From Vibrio echinoideorum (GTDB lineage Bacteria > Pseudomonadota > Gammaproteobacteria > Enterobacterales > Vibrionaceae), in the NCBI RefSeq assembly GCF_024347455.1, contig NZ_AP025485.1, positions 8,316 through 72,315 on the forward strand: 64,000 nt of DNA, written 5' to 3'. Positions 52,701-60,270 of this stretch are shown piece after piece. Each line of letters starts with the position of its first letter. Within the stretch, counting starts at the first letter, position 1. The notes beneath the pieces are model-generated. The model was not told the origin of the DNA. It did not search any database and worked only from the letters and a program-made list of their open reading frames with translations. Made by a program: the position numbers and the translations under genes.

Positions 52701-53113
52701 CGTATGGCCTCTAAGGTGTCGGCATCGCTTAAAATGTGGCGAATGCTGGTTTCTAACTGCACCTCCGACACATCGCCAATAGACACGCGCACAAATTTCT
52801 GAGAATTGACGTTTATCAAAAACGTCGCGGGCACCGTGATGTTGCGGGGATTGTCAAAAAACATCTGACTCACCGCGGGCGTCGCCGGAATAGGGACGGG
52901 GTAATGAGGAACGGCTTGGCCATCCAGCGAAAAGGCGTACGTCTGCAGTTGTTGCCGATGGGTCACTCGTTTGAGTTTCGGTGCAAAACGGTGGCAATAA
53001 GGGCAATCACTGCGAAAGAAGAACACCATCGCGTAATCGTCATTGGGCGCAGCCTGCACCGTAGCGAAAGGCGAAAGCAGCAAAAAGAGTAAAGTAAGGG
53101 TGCGTATCAACAT
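52697..53113 (-). CDS. trbB: TrbB, periplasmic thioredoxin-like disulfide isomerase
   Basis: A 138-aa protein, started at the ATG behind AAGAGAACATCATC. A signal peptide (LTLLFLLLSPFATVQA) is followed by a thioredoxin fold with the active-site CPYC in FFFRSDCPYCHRFAPKL. The conserved cis-Pro loop (TVPATFLIN) follows. TrbB helps fold the Cys-rich T4SS proteins TraH, TraN and TraU. TraF next to it lacks a CxxC, so this is the only redox-active thioredoxin of the cluster. Confidence 0.9.
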   Translation of the reverse strand: MLIRTLTLLFLLLSPFATVQAAPNDDYAMVFFFRSDCPYCHRFAPKLKRVTHRQQLQTYAFSLDGQAVPHYPVPIPATPAVSQMFFDNPRNITVPATFLINVNSQKFVRVSIGDVSEVQLETSIRHILSDADTLEAIR

Positions 53114-53197
53114 GATGATGTTCTCTTGGTTTACCGTCACTCAAGGACGTGAAGGCGCAAAACAGGGGAGAGATTTGAAGCAGCAAGACTCTGCGCG

Positions 53198-53980
53198 CTA
53201 AAAATCGGGCGTTTGATAGTCATTGGCGACGTTGTAGAAACGACCCAACAACGCGGTTTGTGAAATAAACCCGTAAGCGAGCGGCTTCATCTCACCCGTA
53301 TTGGGGTTGACTAAAATCAGGGCAGGCGCATAAGGCACCTCGACTTTGTTGTCGTTATTGCGGTTATCTCGAATACCGGAGACAAAGGTCTTATCACGCG
53401 ATAATCCTAAAATCTCAATCCCGTGCGTATCGGAAAAGGCTTGCAGCGACGGGGCCAATTGCTGACTGAGACTGTCTTGGCCGTCATACACAAAGAAAAA
53501 CCCCCAACCTTCGTCGCGCATGTGCGCCACGGCGTCGATTTTCTTCTCTCGTTCGAGCTTATGATAGGTGCCGCGCGCCGCAAATTCAGCCGGGCGATCT
53601 TTGAGGTAAGAGAGCTCAGGGTGTTGGAGTAACACCTTTTTGAACGTCATGCCCGTTTCACTGGTGCGCTCACCAATGTATTGGTGAAGTTGCATGACTG
53701 TCTTGAGCTTGTCCTCGTCTTTCGAATGGATGGTGGCGTCGTTGAGCGCTTCCTTGTACGTCTCATGAAACCAGTCCATCTGTTCGGTAGCGCTCATGAT
53801 CCTCTTGGTGGTATTGGGCTCAAGGGGTTTTGGGGGCGGCGGGGTTAAAGTTGGGGCCGCATGGGGCTCGTTATACCACTTCCAACCTTGCGGGTTAGAC
53901 GAGGCTTGGGCGCTGAACGCGCCCATCACTCCCAACATCAGGGCGACCCTCACCAAAGGGGTCGAAAAAGAGGGCATCAC
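53198..53980 (-). CDS. traF: TraF, thioredoxin-fold pilus assembly protein without CxxC
   Basis: A 260-aa protein. A signal peptide (ALMLGVMGAFSAQASS) is followed by a Pro-rich linker. The TraF domain shows WGFFFVYDGQDSLSQQLAPS in place of the CxxC region, then YAPALILVNPNTGEMKPLAYGF. F TraF also lacks the active-site pair. It works with TraH and TrbB in pilus assembly. It starts just after traN with one base between. Confidence 0.92.
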   Translation of the reverse strand: MMPSFSTPLVRVALMLGVMGAFSAQASSNPQGWKWYNEPHAAPTLTPPPPKPLEPNTTKRIMSATEQMDWFHETYKEALNDATIHSKDEDKLKTVMQLHQYIGERTSETGMTFKKVLLQHPELSYLKDRPAEFAARGTYHKLEREKKIDAVAHMRDEGWGFFFVYDGQDSLSQQLAPSLQAFSDTHGIEILGLSRDKTFVSGIRDNRNNDNKVEVPYAPALILVNPNTGEMKPLAYGFISQTALLGRFYNVANDYQTPDF

Positions 53981-53981
53981 G

Positions 53982-55679
53982 TTATGGATCTCCTAAAGCA
54001 CTGGATAACCGATGTTGAATTTCTTGGCTAGACGGCAAGTGGGTGTTGCTGTTCATCTCACCAAAGAAATCCGAGAAATCGATATCTTCAAAGTTAATTT
54101 GCTGCATCTGCTCTGGGGTGATCGCCCCGCATATGGGCACCTTAGCGGTGCCCAAGCTCAATCCCAGTTGGTCGCGCGTTCCTTGCTCTTGAATAATGCG
54201 CGCCAATAAGCTGTCGAACACGCAATAGGTTCTCTTCTTGCGTAAGCATTGCCCGAGCACTTTTTCTGCGCAGTAACTGCCGAGATAAATGGTCAATTTG
54301 TCATCTTTCGCTTTACCCAGGGCTTTTTCTTCTTCGCTGCACTGCGCGAGCCCCACATCGGTGCCCCAGCCGCCATCTTTGCAGCAGTCCGAAATGCCGA
54401 GCATTTTTTTGGTGCACTTCTGACCTTGCCCAGTAAAGATGAGAGGCGGATCACCGAGCCCTTCTGCCGCTTTGGCCAGCGCCGCTAAAGCCGCCGCCGA
54501 TTCATTAAAATCACTGGAGGGCTCAGGCGTGCCCGCATAGCAATCACCGTCGAGACAAAAACTTTCTTCGCCACAGGTTAAGTTGGTGGCGCTGCAGCGC
54601 TTCTCTGGGCAGGATTTTTTGAGCTCTTCCTCGATGCACACGCCTTTTTGTTTGGCACTACAATGCGTCGCGGTGGTGGTGCAATCGGTCGGCAGCGCAT
54701 TACACGTATTGTCCCGCGTGCATTGGTGGTTAACTTGGTACTTCCAGCAATCGAGCGTGGTGGGCACGCCATTAATACGGCGTGTGCCTCGCCCCTCTAC
54801 ACAGGTTTGGGACACGACTTGACACTCACTTAATAGGTTGCAATGAGTGGTCCAACGCACGGTATTTTTGATGCAGTTTCCGCCTGAAAGCGTGAAGTCA
54901 GAGCTACAACTCAGTGTCGCAGCAACAGTGGTGTTAACAAGTTTACAAGCCTGTCTTCCTTGTCCTGGCTTTAAATAATGGCCTCCGTAATTAGCCCAAG
55001 TTGAAGTGCGAAGGTGGTAACGGGTACCCTCCCAGAAAATGAAGGCAGAGCCTTGCGTACCTACTTGGAAGCCATACTTGATTCGTCCATAAAAACTCTC
55101 ATAACGGCAATCTTCAGTTGGTATCACGCATAACCTCCCTTGAAGAGTTCCTCTTGAGCAACTGTAAATCACCGGAGACGTGACCGCGGTGAACGTCGGC
55201 ATTTTAGTGCAAGGCACGGTGTTATTGGTCGGTTGACGACACACTTTGGGGATGTCATCGATGACGCATTGCGTCGCGTTATCACAATCGACGTATTGAT
55301 TGGACAAGCCATGAGATATCTCATAAGCATTATCCTGGACCATGAGAGCAAATTCATACGCCGGATCGCTTTTCACATCCGGCTGGCCTTTATCGAAACG
55401 GGTTTGCACGGCTTGCGCCTTATCATTGGATTGATAATGAGTGCGCGCGTTCGCGTCCATATTGCCGTCGTTCAACTGAGCCTGCTCTGGGTTACGCAGA
55501 TCATTGTCACACCCTTGCCCCGCGCAGTAATCCCCCACATCGAGCTTCCCCTTCGCCGTTGAAGGGATATTTTTCTGCGCGCTTTTCACCCAATCCACAT
55601 TGTCGTAATAATGGTCGCCTTGGCTTGCGAATGCGCCGCTAACGATGGCCAGGCTCGCGATCAATAGAACGTGTTTCAC
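53982..55679 (-). CDS. traN: TraN, outer-membrane mating-pair stabilisation protein
   Basis: A 565-aa, Cys-rich protein. A signal peptide (VLLIASLAIVSGAFA) is followed by the conserved N-terminal DHYYDNVDWVKSAQKN and GDYCAGQGCDNDL. The middle is a long variable part with many Cys pairs, and the C-terminal domain has the CCKDGGWGTDVGLAQCS signature. TraN recognises outer-membrane receptors of the recipient. The middle (residues ~150-330) is where receptor specificity is set in F relatives. It overlaps trbC by ATGA. Confidence 0.92.
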   Translation of the reverse strand: MKHVLLIASLAIVSGAFASQGDHYYDNVDWVKSAQKNIPSTAKGKLDVGDYCAGQGCDNDLRNPEQAQLNDGNMDANARTHYQSNDKAQAVQTRFDKGQPDVKSDPAYEFALMVQDNAYEISHGLSNQYVDCDNATQCVIDDIPKVCRQPTNNTVPCTKMPTFTAVTSPVIYSCSRGTLQGRLCVIPTEDCRYESFYGRIKYGFQVGTQGSAFIFWEGTRYHLRTSTWANYGGHYLKPGQGRQACKLVNTTVAATLSCSSDFTLSGGNCIKNTVRWTTHCNLLSECQVVSQTCVEGRGTRRINGVPTTLDCWKYQVNHQCTRDNTCNALPTDCTTTATHCSAKQKGVCIEEELKKSCPEKRCSATNLTCGEESFCLDGDCYAGTPEPSSDFNESAAALAALAKAAEGLGDPPLIFTGQGQKCTKKMLGISDCCKDGGWGTDVGLAQCSEEEKALGKAKDDKLTIYLGSYCAEKVLGQCLRKKRTYCVFDSLLARIIQEQGTRDQLGLSLGTAKVPICGAITPEQMQQINFEDIDFSDFFGEMNSNTHLPSSQEIQHRLSSALGDP

Positions 55680-56371
55680 GGCTGCCTCCTTAAGACGGCA
55701 TTCACCACCTCGGGATTGTCACCACGAGCCAATTGATTCAGCGCATCGGGGATCGAGAGGTTGCCTTTAATGAGGTCATAGTCCGTTTCATTGCACGGCT
55801 GCTTGGGTAAGCACTTGCCGGATTTTACCGCCACAAACGTTGGCACTTCAGTCACCGAAAAGGTCCGAAACCACTCAGGGTTAATGGCAAAACCACTTTG
55901 AATGGGTTGGTCTGGTTGATGGGTTTTCAGTAGCGATTGAATGCGCCTTGCGGTCGCCGGAAAACCGCTTGGCAACACACCGCGTATCACCAAAGGCACT
56001 TGCCATTGCTCACTTTGTTTTAAAAGCGCGCGCAAGGACGCCTCTGGCATGGTCAAAGACACAAACACCATGACCCCCGTTGGGGCGGCTTTGGGGTTTT
56101 GCGTGGGCTGTGGAATATCAATGACGCGCTTAAGGTGTTGCGGCTTGAGCTTATCTTGCCAAAAACGTGCCATGGCTTTCGCATCAGATGCTATCTCATC
56201 GCTGGCGCGTTGCTGGGATTGAAAATGACGTTCGAGCTCGGACGGCATGGCTGTTTGCACCATTGTTTTTTCAAGCTCGGTGAACGCTTGAAGCTCTTCT
56301 TGAGTGTACGCGTGACACAGCGTCGCCGCGCACAAGGCAGCCGTGGCGACTAGGGATTTCAAGGGGGACAT
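55676..56371 (-). CDS. trbC: TrbC, pilus assembly protein
   Basis: A 231-aa protein. A signal peptide (LVATAALCAATLCHA) is followed by a helical region and the F-type TrbC domain: GVMVFVSLTMPEASLRALLKQ, LVIRGVLPSGFPATARRI and EVPTFVAVKSGKCL. This is a thioredoxin-like fold without an active pair. It assists pilus assembly with TraW. It is separated from traU by the inserted block 56512-58229. Confidence 0.9.
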   Translation of the reverse strand: MSPLKSLVATAALCAATLCHAYTQEELQAFTELEKTMVQTAMPSELERHFQSQQRASDEIASDAKAMARFWQDKLKPQHLKRVIDIPQPTQNPKAAPTGVMVFVSLTMPEASLRALLKQSEQWQVPLVIRGVLPSGFPATARRIQSLLKTHQPDQPIQSGFAINPEWFRTFSVTEVPTFVAVKSGKCLPKQPCNETDYDLIKGNLSIPDALNQLARGDNPEVVNAVLRRQP

Positions 56372-56511
56372 AAAGACCTCAAATAAATAAAAGCTCCACG
56401 CAAGCGTGGTACTCCTTTTGACAGGGCAGGCAAGCCTACCCAGCCAAAAGCGAGCTCAGGGTGAACAGCGCCAAAATGCCGGTTTTATGATGAGGGTGAT
56501 AAGTAATGACA

Positions 56512-57069
56512 TTAAATGCTCGCTGACTGAAAGACATGTTGGTACTGCTTTTTAATCTCTCCCAATGATTGATAGGCATAGGGGTGCCCCCCGTCTAGAG
56601 AGTTCCATCGCTTTCGAGGTAAATTATCATTTATCGTCTCATCATCAATACCGCATTGCCGGTAATACTCAATCAACGCGACATCCAAACACTCGCCTCG
56701 GCCATGGCACTGACTGCACCACCCTTGATCGGCCACCAGGTAGCCATAATGCTGAAACACCCCAGGCGCACAGGCATCACAAATCTGACTAGGAAGAGGG
56801 GGCTGCGTCTCGTTTTTGATGGCCTGATGGACGTCATTCGGGCTCAAGGTATAGGTAAATAAGGGTTTTAGCGCATCATTGATGAGCGCTTTTTTCTCAC
56901 GTTTTCTCAGCTTGAGCGGCGCGAGTAGGGCGGATAATTCACTCTGTTGATGACGATAATTAAGCGCACCGTGAGAGAAAATCAGTCGAACACCACTTTG
57001 CTGGCACTGTGCAAAAAAAGCCGAAAGCAACGCTATCTTAGGTTTGGCGTTAATTGAAAATAATGGCAC
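56512..57069 (-). CDS. Cys-rich protein, paralogue 1
   Basis: A 185-aa protein. The N-terminal half is helical (KIALLSAFFAQCQQSGVRL, LLAPLKLRKREKKALINDAL). The C-terminal half carries a Zn-ribbon-like set of Cys, ICDACAPG then GWCSQCHGRGEC, followed by ALIEYYRQCGIDDETI and PRKRWNSLDGG. The gene at 57651 has the same layout and Cys positions. Function unknown; a DNA- or RNA-binding role is possible. It lies inside the tra operon but has no place in F. Confidence 0.6.
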   Translation of the reverse strand: MPLFSINAKPKIALLSAFFAQCQQSGVRLIFSHGALNYRHQQSELSALLAPLKLRKREKKALINDALKPLFTYTLSPNDVHQAIKNETQPPLPSQICDACAPGVFQHYGYLVADQGWCSQCHGRGECLDVALIEYYRQCGIDDETINDNLPRKRWNSLDGGHPYAYQSLGEIKKQYQHVFQSASI

Positions 57070-57191
57070 GTTATACTCCTAGATGAGTGACATCATGTGA
57101 CTGAGCGTGAGCACTTTGCTGGTTTGCCTTGCCCATCGCATTGAACTAGGCTGTCTTAAAAGTCAGGATGGCGTATTACCGAGGGGGATGA

Positions 57192-57731
57192 TTGAAAACA
57201 GAATTTACGCAACAAGACGTGGCTAAACTGCATTTTTCACACCGAGTGCTCTACCAAGGGGTTTCAAACGTCAAAGAGAAGTTGATTCACTCCAACGGCC
57301 CTCATTGGCATGTGACGACGGTTCGATTATCCGATGTAGTGGGGAGCTTAGACCCTCGATACGCAGGAAAATCGTGGCTGGCACTCTTCCCTTGTATCGA
57401 TGCCCTTGATGGATTGAAGCGTGGTCATCAATACGCTCGAAAGCTTCAACAATCCCCCCTGTATTACCTTCCTGAGCATGAGAAGTGAAATGTCTCTTTT
57501 CGTAATATTGATGGCGAACTTTATATTAATGATGGCCACCACAGAACCATCATTGGCCGCGTGTTCTTAGAGGCTAATGGTTTCGAGCCCGTCTTTCACA
57601 ATGTGGTGGTGGGGTATTACACTGGTGGATTCAAACATCGATTACACATTTTACCGCGGCGTCTGAAACGCCAAGGGATAAGCCTGTTCAATCGATGCTA
57701 TCGACTGGTAAGACGGCGCCTCACCTCTTAA
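57192..57731 (+). pseudogene. ParB/Srx-like gene with an internal TGA
   Basis: A TTG-started frame (ribosome site GAGGGGG) runs 98 codons to TGA at 57486-57488. It then continues in the same frame for 80 more codons to TAA at 57731. The second part contains NIDGELYINDGHHRTIIGRV, the DGxHR core of ParB/Srx-like domains, and the first part leads naturally into it (SPLYYLPEHEK). One C-to-T change (CGA to TGA) would explain it; recoding is less likely. It is on the opposite strand to the tra genes, and its end overlaps the 3' end of the gene at 57651. Confidence 0.65.
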
Positions 57732-58229
57732 CCCCCATCGCGCTTTGGGGAGCTGGCGCTCTATGGTGTCCTCCTCAATGCCGCATTGTCGATAATGCTC
57801 AATTAACGCGGCATCAATGCACGGCCCATTTTGATGACACTGACTGCACCAACTGCGTTGTGACAAAGGCTCACCATAGTGAACAAACAACCCGGGCGCG
57901 CAGCGTTGGCACAATTGGCAAGGAAAGTCAGGGGGCTCAGCGCTGTGGATGGCCGTCGAACAGGCGCTGACGCCGATATCAAACACCGACATAGGCCGAA
58001 GGTACGTTTCGAGAAGGCGCTCTCTTTCCTCATCCGATAGCGTCAATGGTTGGAGCAATCGCGCAAGGGCGTTTTCGCGCTCCTGTAGCGACGCGAGGTG
58101 GGGAGGAAATTGAAGCCGAACCCCTCTCTGCCGAGCAAGCGATAAAAACGCCGTCAAAGCATCATCAGGCAGGCGACGCCTCAATAGGAATGTGTCCAGG
58201 GCGCGACGCCCTTTGAGTACAAGAGACAT
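57651..58229 (-). CDS. Cys-rich protein, paralogue 2
   Basis: A 192-aa protein, paralogue of the gene at 56512: LCQRCAPGLFVHYG, SWCSQCHQNGPC and ALIEHYRQCGIEEDTI match it closely, as does the LSDEERERLLETYLRPM helix. The two genes flank the interrupted ParB-like gene, suggesting that a three-gene cassette or a duplication entered between trbC and traU. Function unknown. Confidence 0.6.
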   Translation of the reverse strand: MSLVLKGRRALDTFLLRRRLPDDALTAFLSLARQRGVRLQFPPHLASLQERENALARLLQPLTLSDEERERLLETYLRPMSVFDIGVSACSTAIHSAEPPDFPCQLCQRCAPGLFVHYGEPLSQRSWCSQCHQNGPCIDAALIEHYRQCGIEEDTIERQLPKARWGLRGEAPSYQSIASIEQAYPLAFQTPR

Positions 58230-58250
58230 TCATTTCTCCTTACGTTCAGG

Positions 58251-59264
58251 TTAAAGAAACACGCAATTGCGCTTACGCCACTGAACGTAACCGAAGTTAT
58301 CGCCCGTAGTGGGGTTATCGTGGCCCATTTCCCAAATGGTGGTCGTCGTGGTGTAAGGGTGACACCATGCGGCGTCCGTGATCGGCGCGCTCATTTGATA
58401 ACGGTATCGAGACTTGGGTAAGATTGGCGTCGGGTACTGGTAACAGACCGCCCCATCTTCGCCGCGCGTCTCCCACACCATCCCTTGCCGGTGCAACTTG
58501 TAATTGAGCCGCTCCATAATGAGGGTGCCCGCTTGTATCGGGGTGTCTCGATAGTTGGTGTTGCCCGTTAACGGGTAAGCGCTGCCTTGAGAGCCCAAAC
58601 ACCAAAACAAAAAATCAAACGGGAGCACCACATTGGTCGTGGTGGCAATGGACTCCGGTACGCACGCTAACTGCGCAATGGGGTTACCAAACAAAATCGC
58701 TTCGGGGTTTAAGATAAACGCCAGCTCGTCGTCATCCCACAGAGGGTCGACCTCGGTCAGGTAGGCCACATCAAAGTTATCGGTGGCCATGCACGCCGCC
58801 GATTGCATCAATTGCAGCCAGTAGATGAGGGGGTATTTGTACCAGTGCGCGTGATAAAACCCGCCATCACTCGAACCGGAATCGCGCGCGGTGGTTCGAC
58901 CGCCAAGTTTTTGCTGATTGGCGCCGGCCAGTTGCATCCCCATGTTGACCATGCAATAGGGCACTCGCGTCACATCGGTCAGCGCGTACGGCTCCCAATA
59001 ACCAATGTTTAGCCCAATTTGCATGAAAATCGGCGGCGGTTTTGGACAAAAAGAGATCGGCATTGTGGGGTTGTTGGTGTCAGGGTAAATGGACGGAATG
59101 AGGGGTACAGAGCCCAGCGTCATCGGAAATAGGCAGCTCCAACACACGTCGGTGATGGGGTTGATAAATCGGCTGACGCACGCGGGCCCTCCGGCCTTCG
59201 CGGTCGAACTGACCAACAAGGCGCCGCACAGGGCCAGTAACCCGAGGAAAGACGATATTTTCAT
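58251..59264 (-). CDS. traU: TraU, pilus assembly and DNA transfer protein
   Basis: A 337-aa protein. A signal peptide (LLALCGALLVSSTAKAGG) is followed by the highly conserved TraU sequence: FINPITDVCWSCLFPMTLG, then ISFCPKPPP and IGYWEPYALTDVTRVPYCMV. It is rich in Cys and aromatics; F TraU is 330 aa. It is needed for DNA transfer more than for pilus growth. It overlaps traW by four bases. Confidence 0.94.
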   Translation of the reverse strand: MKISSFLGLLALCGALLVSSTAKAGGPACVSRFINPITDVCWSCLFPMTLGSVPLIPSIYPDTNNPTMPISFCPKPPPIFMQIGLNIGYWEPYALTDVTRVPYCMVNMGMQLAGANQQKLGGRTTARDSGSSDGGFYHAHWYKYPLIYWLQLMQSAACMATDNFDVAYLTEVDPLWDDDELAFILNPEAILFGNPIAQLACVPESIATTTNVVLPFDFLFWCLGSQGSAYPLTGNTNYRDTPIQAGTLIMERLNYKLHRQGMVWETRGEDGAVCYQYPTPILPKSRYRYQMSAPITDAAWCHPYTTTTTIWEMGHDNPTTGDNFGYVQWRKRNCVFL

Positions 59265-59926
59265 GGTTGCGCTCCCACCACAATGTGTTGCACATCAAAC
59301 TCTTGAACGCGCCATGCGTGCCCCGACTGCTCGACAAGACTGGGCACCGCTTGGATGTGAAGCCGGTCGCTGAGCGTCCCTTGTTGGTCGAAGTACATGC
59401 GGGTATTGAATCGTTTAGCGGCTTGATTAGGGCTACCACCGGTTAAAATGTAGCGAAGGGGTTTGGCGTGCTCTAGGTTGGTCACGAACTCGACTTGCTT
59501 GGCATCACGCGCATCAAAAAAAACCAGCACGTTTGAATACTCAAACTGCGGTAATTTTGCGCCCGTTGGCCAAGTGCGGGTATCAAAGGGATTCACTCGC
59601 GTCCCCGCTTTGGCAAAGACTCGCCCCTGGGCGTCGGTTAAATCCTTGGGCACCGTGATGCTGGGATCCACCAAAAACGTTTTGGGGGTGGTCGTGGTCG
59701 ATAAGGAAAGCGGCGGCGGCGTTTCCACGCTTTGTTTCACTTGCTCAGCAAACTCGGTTTGCATTTGCTCAAGTTTGCCCGTTGCCTCGAAGTGTTTAAG
59801 CCGCACCTCTATCCACGTCAGCATGTCGATTTCGCCAATCGGGAACGTCGGTCCCATTCGACCTAAGTCCTTCGCCACCGCCCCTAACGAAAGCAGCAGG
59901 GCGAAGACCATCATCAGGTGTCGCAT
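59261..59926 (-). CDS. traW: TraW, pilus assembly protein
   Basis: A 221-aa protein with signal peptide (MMVFALLLSLGAVAKD) and the TraW pattern: LGRMGPTFPIGEIDMLTWIE, FLVDPSITVPKDLTDAQGRV and NPFDTRTWP. ARDAKQVEFV, then LRYILTGGSPNQAAKRF and VPSLVEQ follow. It is periplasmic and works with TrbC. It is coupled to traU. Confidence 0.92.
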   Translation of the reverse strand: MRHLMMVFALLLSLGAVAKDLGRMGPTFPIGEIDMLTWIEVRLKHFEATGKLEQMQTEFAEQVKQSVETPPPLSLSTTTTPKTFLVDPSITVPKDLTDAQGRVFAKAGTRVNPFDTRTWPTGAKLPQFEYSNVLVFFDARDAKQVEFVTNLEHAKPLRYILTGGSPNQAAKRFNTRMYFDQQGTLSDRLHIQAVPSLVEQSGHAWRVQEFDVQHIVVGAQP

Positions 59927-59934
59927 ACTGACTC

Positions 59935-60270
59935 CTACGGCTCATAGCGCTCAACAATGGCACGTTGGATGTGCGCGGTGATGTCCGGTGTGCCGCCGAC
60001 GACCGCGGCGCTGACCAACACCACTTGCCCTTGCTCAGTGGCGTAACGCGCCACTTCTTCGTTCATGACGTGGGCAAAGTGCGCCAATTTATCCGTTTGC
60101 TCCGGCAGAGAAAGGGGGGATTTCAGCAATTCTTTATGGTATTGGTCGAGGGTGCTTTTTACGTCCATGCTGACTAAGGGAGGCGGCGACTCCAGCGCTA
60201 AGGTGGTCACCACCGAGGAGGCAATACTCACGCACGCCACTATAAATAGGCCATGTAAATCAAACGTCAT
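59935..60270 (-). CDS. trbI: TrbI-like pilus protein
   Basis: A 111-aa protein with one N-terminal membrane segment (LFIVACVSIASSVVTTLAL) and the TrbI-type VSMDVKSTLDQYHKELL sequence, then a periplasmic helical part. F trbI (128 aa) lies at the same place between traC and traW and affects pilus retraction. It overlaps traC by 11 bases. Confidence 0.8.
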   Translation of the reverse strand: MTFDLHGLFIVACVSIASSVVTTLALESPPPLVSMDVKSTLDQYHKELLKSPLSLPEQTDKLAHFAHVMNEEVARYATEQGQVVLVSAAVVGGTPDITAHIQRAIVERYEP

